A stretch of DNA of 64,000 bases from Xanthomonas arboricola pv. juglandis (GTDB lineage Bacteria; Pseudomonadota; Gammaproteobacteria; Xanthomonadales; Xanthomonadaceae). The first letter of the stretch is position 1, and every line of letters begins with the position of its first letter. The stretch covers positions 372,001-436,000 of the forward strand of contig NZ_JZEF01000003.1 of NCBI RefSeq assembly GCF_001013475.1, given 5' to 3'. The notes below the pieces were generated by a model that was not told the origin of the DNA, ran no database searches, and saw only the letters and a program-made list of their open reading frames with translations. Positions 63,767 through 64,000 of this stretch are shown piece by piece. Position numbers and translations under genes: made by a program.

Positions 63767-64000
63767 GCGGAACAGACGCTGGCCTGCCGCTGACCCTGCG
63801 CGGCATCGGCAAGCGTTATGGCGACAGCGAGGTGTTGCGCGGTATCGACCTGGAGATTGCACCCGGCGCCTGCGTGGCGGTGGTCGGGCGCAGCGGCTGC
63901 GGCAAGAGCACCTTGCTGCGCGTGATCGCCGGGCTGGAAGCGGCCGATACCGGCACCGTCGACAGCGGTCATGCAGCGCTGGCAGCGCAGCGCAATGCGG
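63763..64000 (+). CDS. ssuB: Sulfonate ABC transporter ATPase, partial at window end
   Basis: The first 79 codons of an ABC ATPase are present: [20 protein letters not shown], then Walker [21 protein letters not shown]. The rest, including the Q-loop, signature and Walker B, lies beyond the window. The ATGA overlap with ssuC and the operon context support SsuB. Confidence 0.88.
   Translation, partial: MSGTDAGLPLTLRGIGKRYGDSEVLRGIDLEIAPGACVAVVGRSGCGKSTLLRVIAGLEAADTGTVDSGHAALAAQRNA

Overview
The window is GC-rich chromosomal DNA whose gene content and order (colRS, coaE, pilD, pilC, pilin, pilB, pilR, pilS, sucCD, nadE, bamD, rluD, pgeF) point to the genus Xanthomonas. The scattered REP-like palindromes of that lineage (TAGGAGCGCACC and CTTCTCCCG types) agree with this. 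I found no tRNA, rRNA, CRISPR array or intact insertion sequence.

Region 1 (1-5.5 kb) is accessory. A visibly AT-richer segment lies between two 24-bp direct repeats (685-708 and 4178-4201) that resemble a tRNA 3' end, as expected for a small integrated island. It carries a protein with a double-glycine-type leader, a following two-domain aspartic protease and a frameshifted ImmA/IrrE-type metallopeptidase. A hypothetical gene and an H-NS-like gene lie just outside it. Region 2 (6-13 kb) holds glgX, rimK, a candidate small RNA, a secreted hypothetical, a ColRS-like two-component system and a SymE-type toxin-like gene coupled to a 23-codon ORF.

Region 3 (13.4-27.1 kb) is a type IV pilus locus: coaE-pilD-pilC, a membrane GT-C protein and a sigma54-dependent pilin on the minus strand. 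Divergently there is a cassette of a small EamA/SMR-like protein, two GT2 glycosyltransferases and a methyltransferase, then pilB, then pilRS. I read the GT-C gene plus the cassette as a possible pilin glycosylation system. PilR and PilS are expected to drive the pilin promoter. Region 4 (27.3-36.7 kb) is housekeeping: sucCD, a DUF559 gene, nadE, a clan GH-A glycosidase, bamD, rluD, pgeF and a DUF4166 gene. A 219-bp hexanucleotide repeat tract and REP-like palindromes lie in its gaps.

Region 5 (37-57 kb) contains a chemoreceptor, a membrane PQQ dehydrogenase, a trehalose cluster (otsB, GH15, otsA), a TonB-dependent receptor, several poorly known secreted proteins, an NCS2 permease, a tandemly duplicated noncoding module of about 475 bp with nested palindromes (53.76-54.60 kb), a DUF3014 protein, a GST and a GIY-YIG protein. 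Region 6 (57.1-64 kb) reads as one sulfonate/organosulfur uptake operon: TonB receptor, flavin monooxygenase, aldo/keto reductase, ssuA, ssuC and ssuB, the last cut by the window end. A palindrome upstream could be its LysR-type operator.
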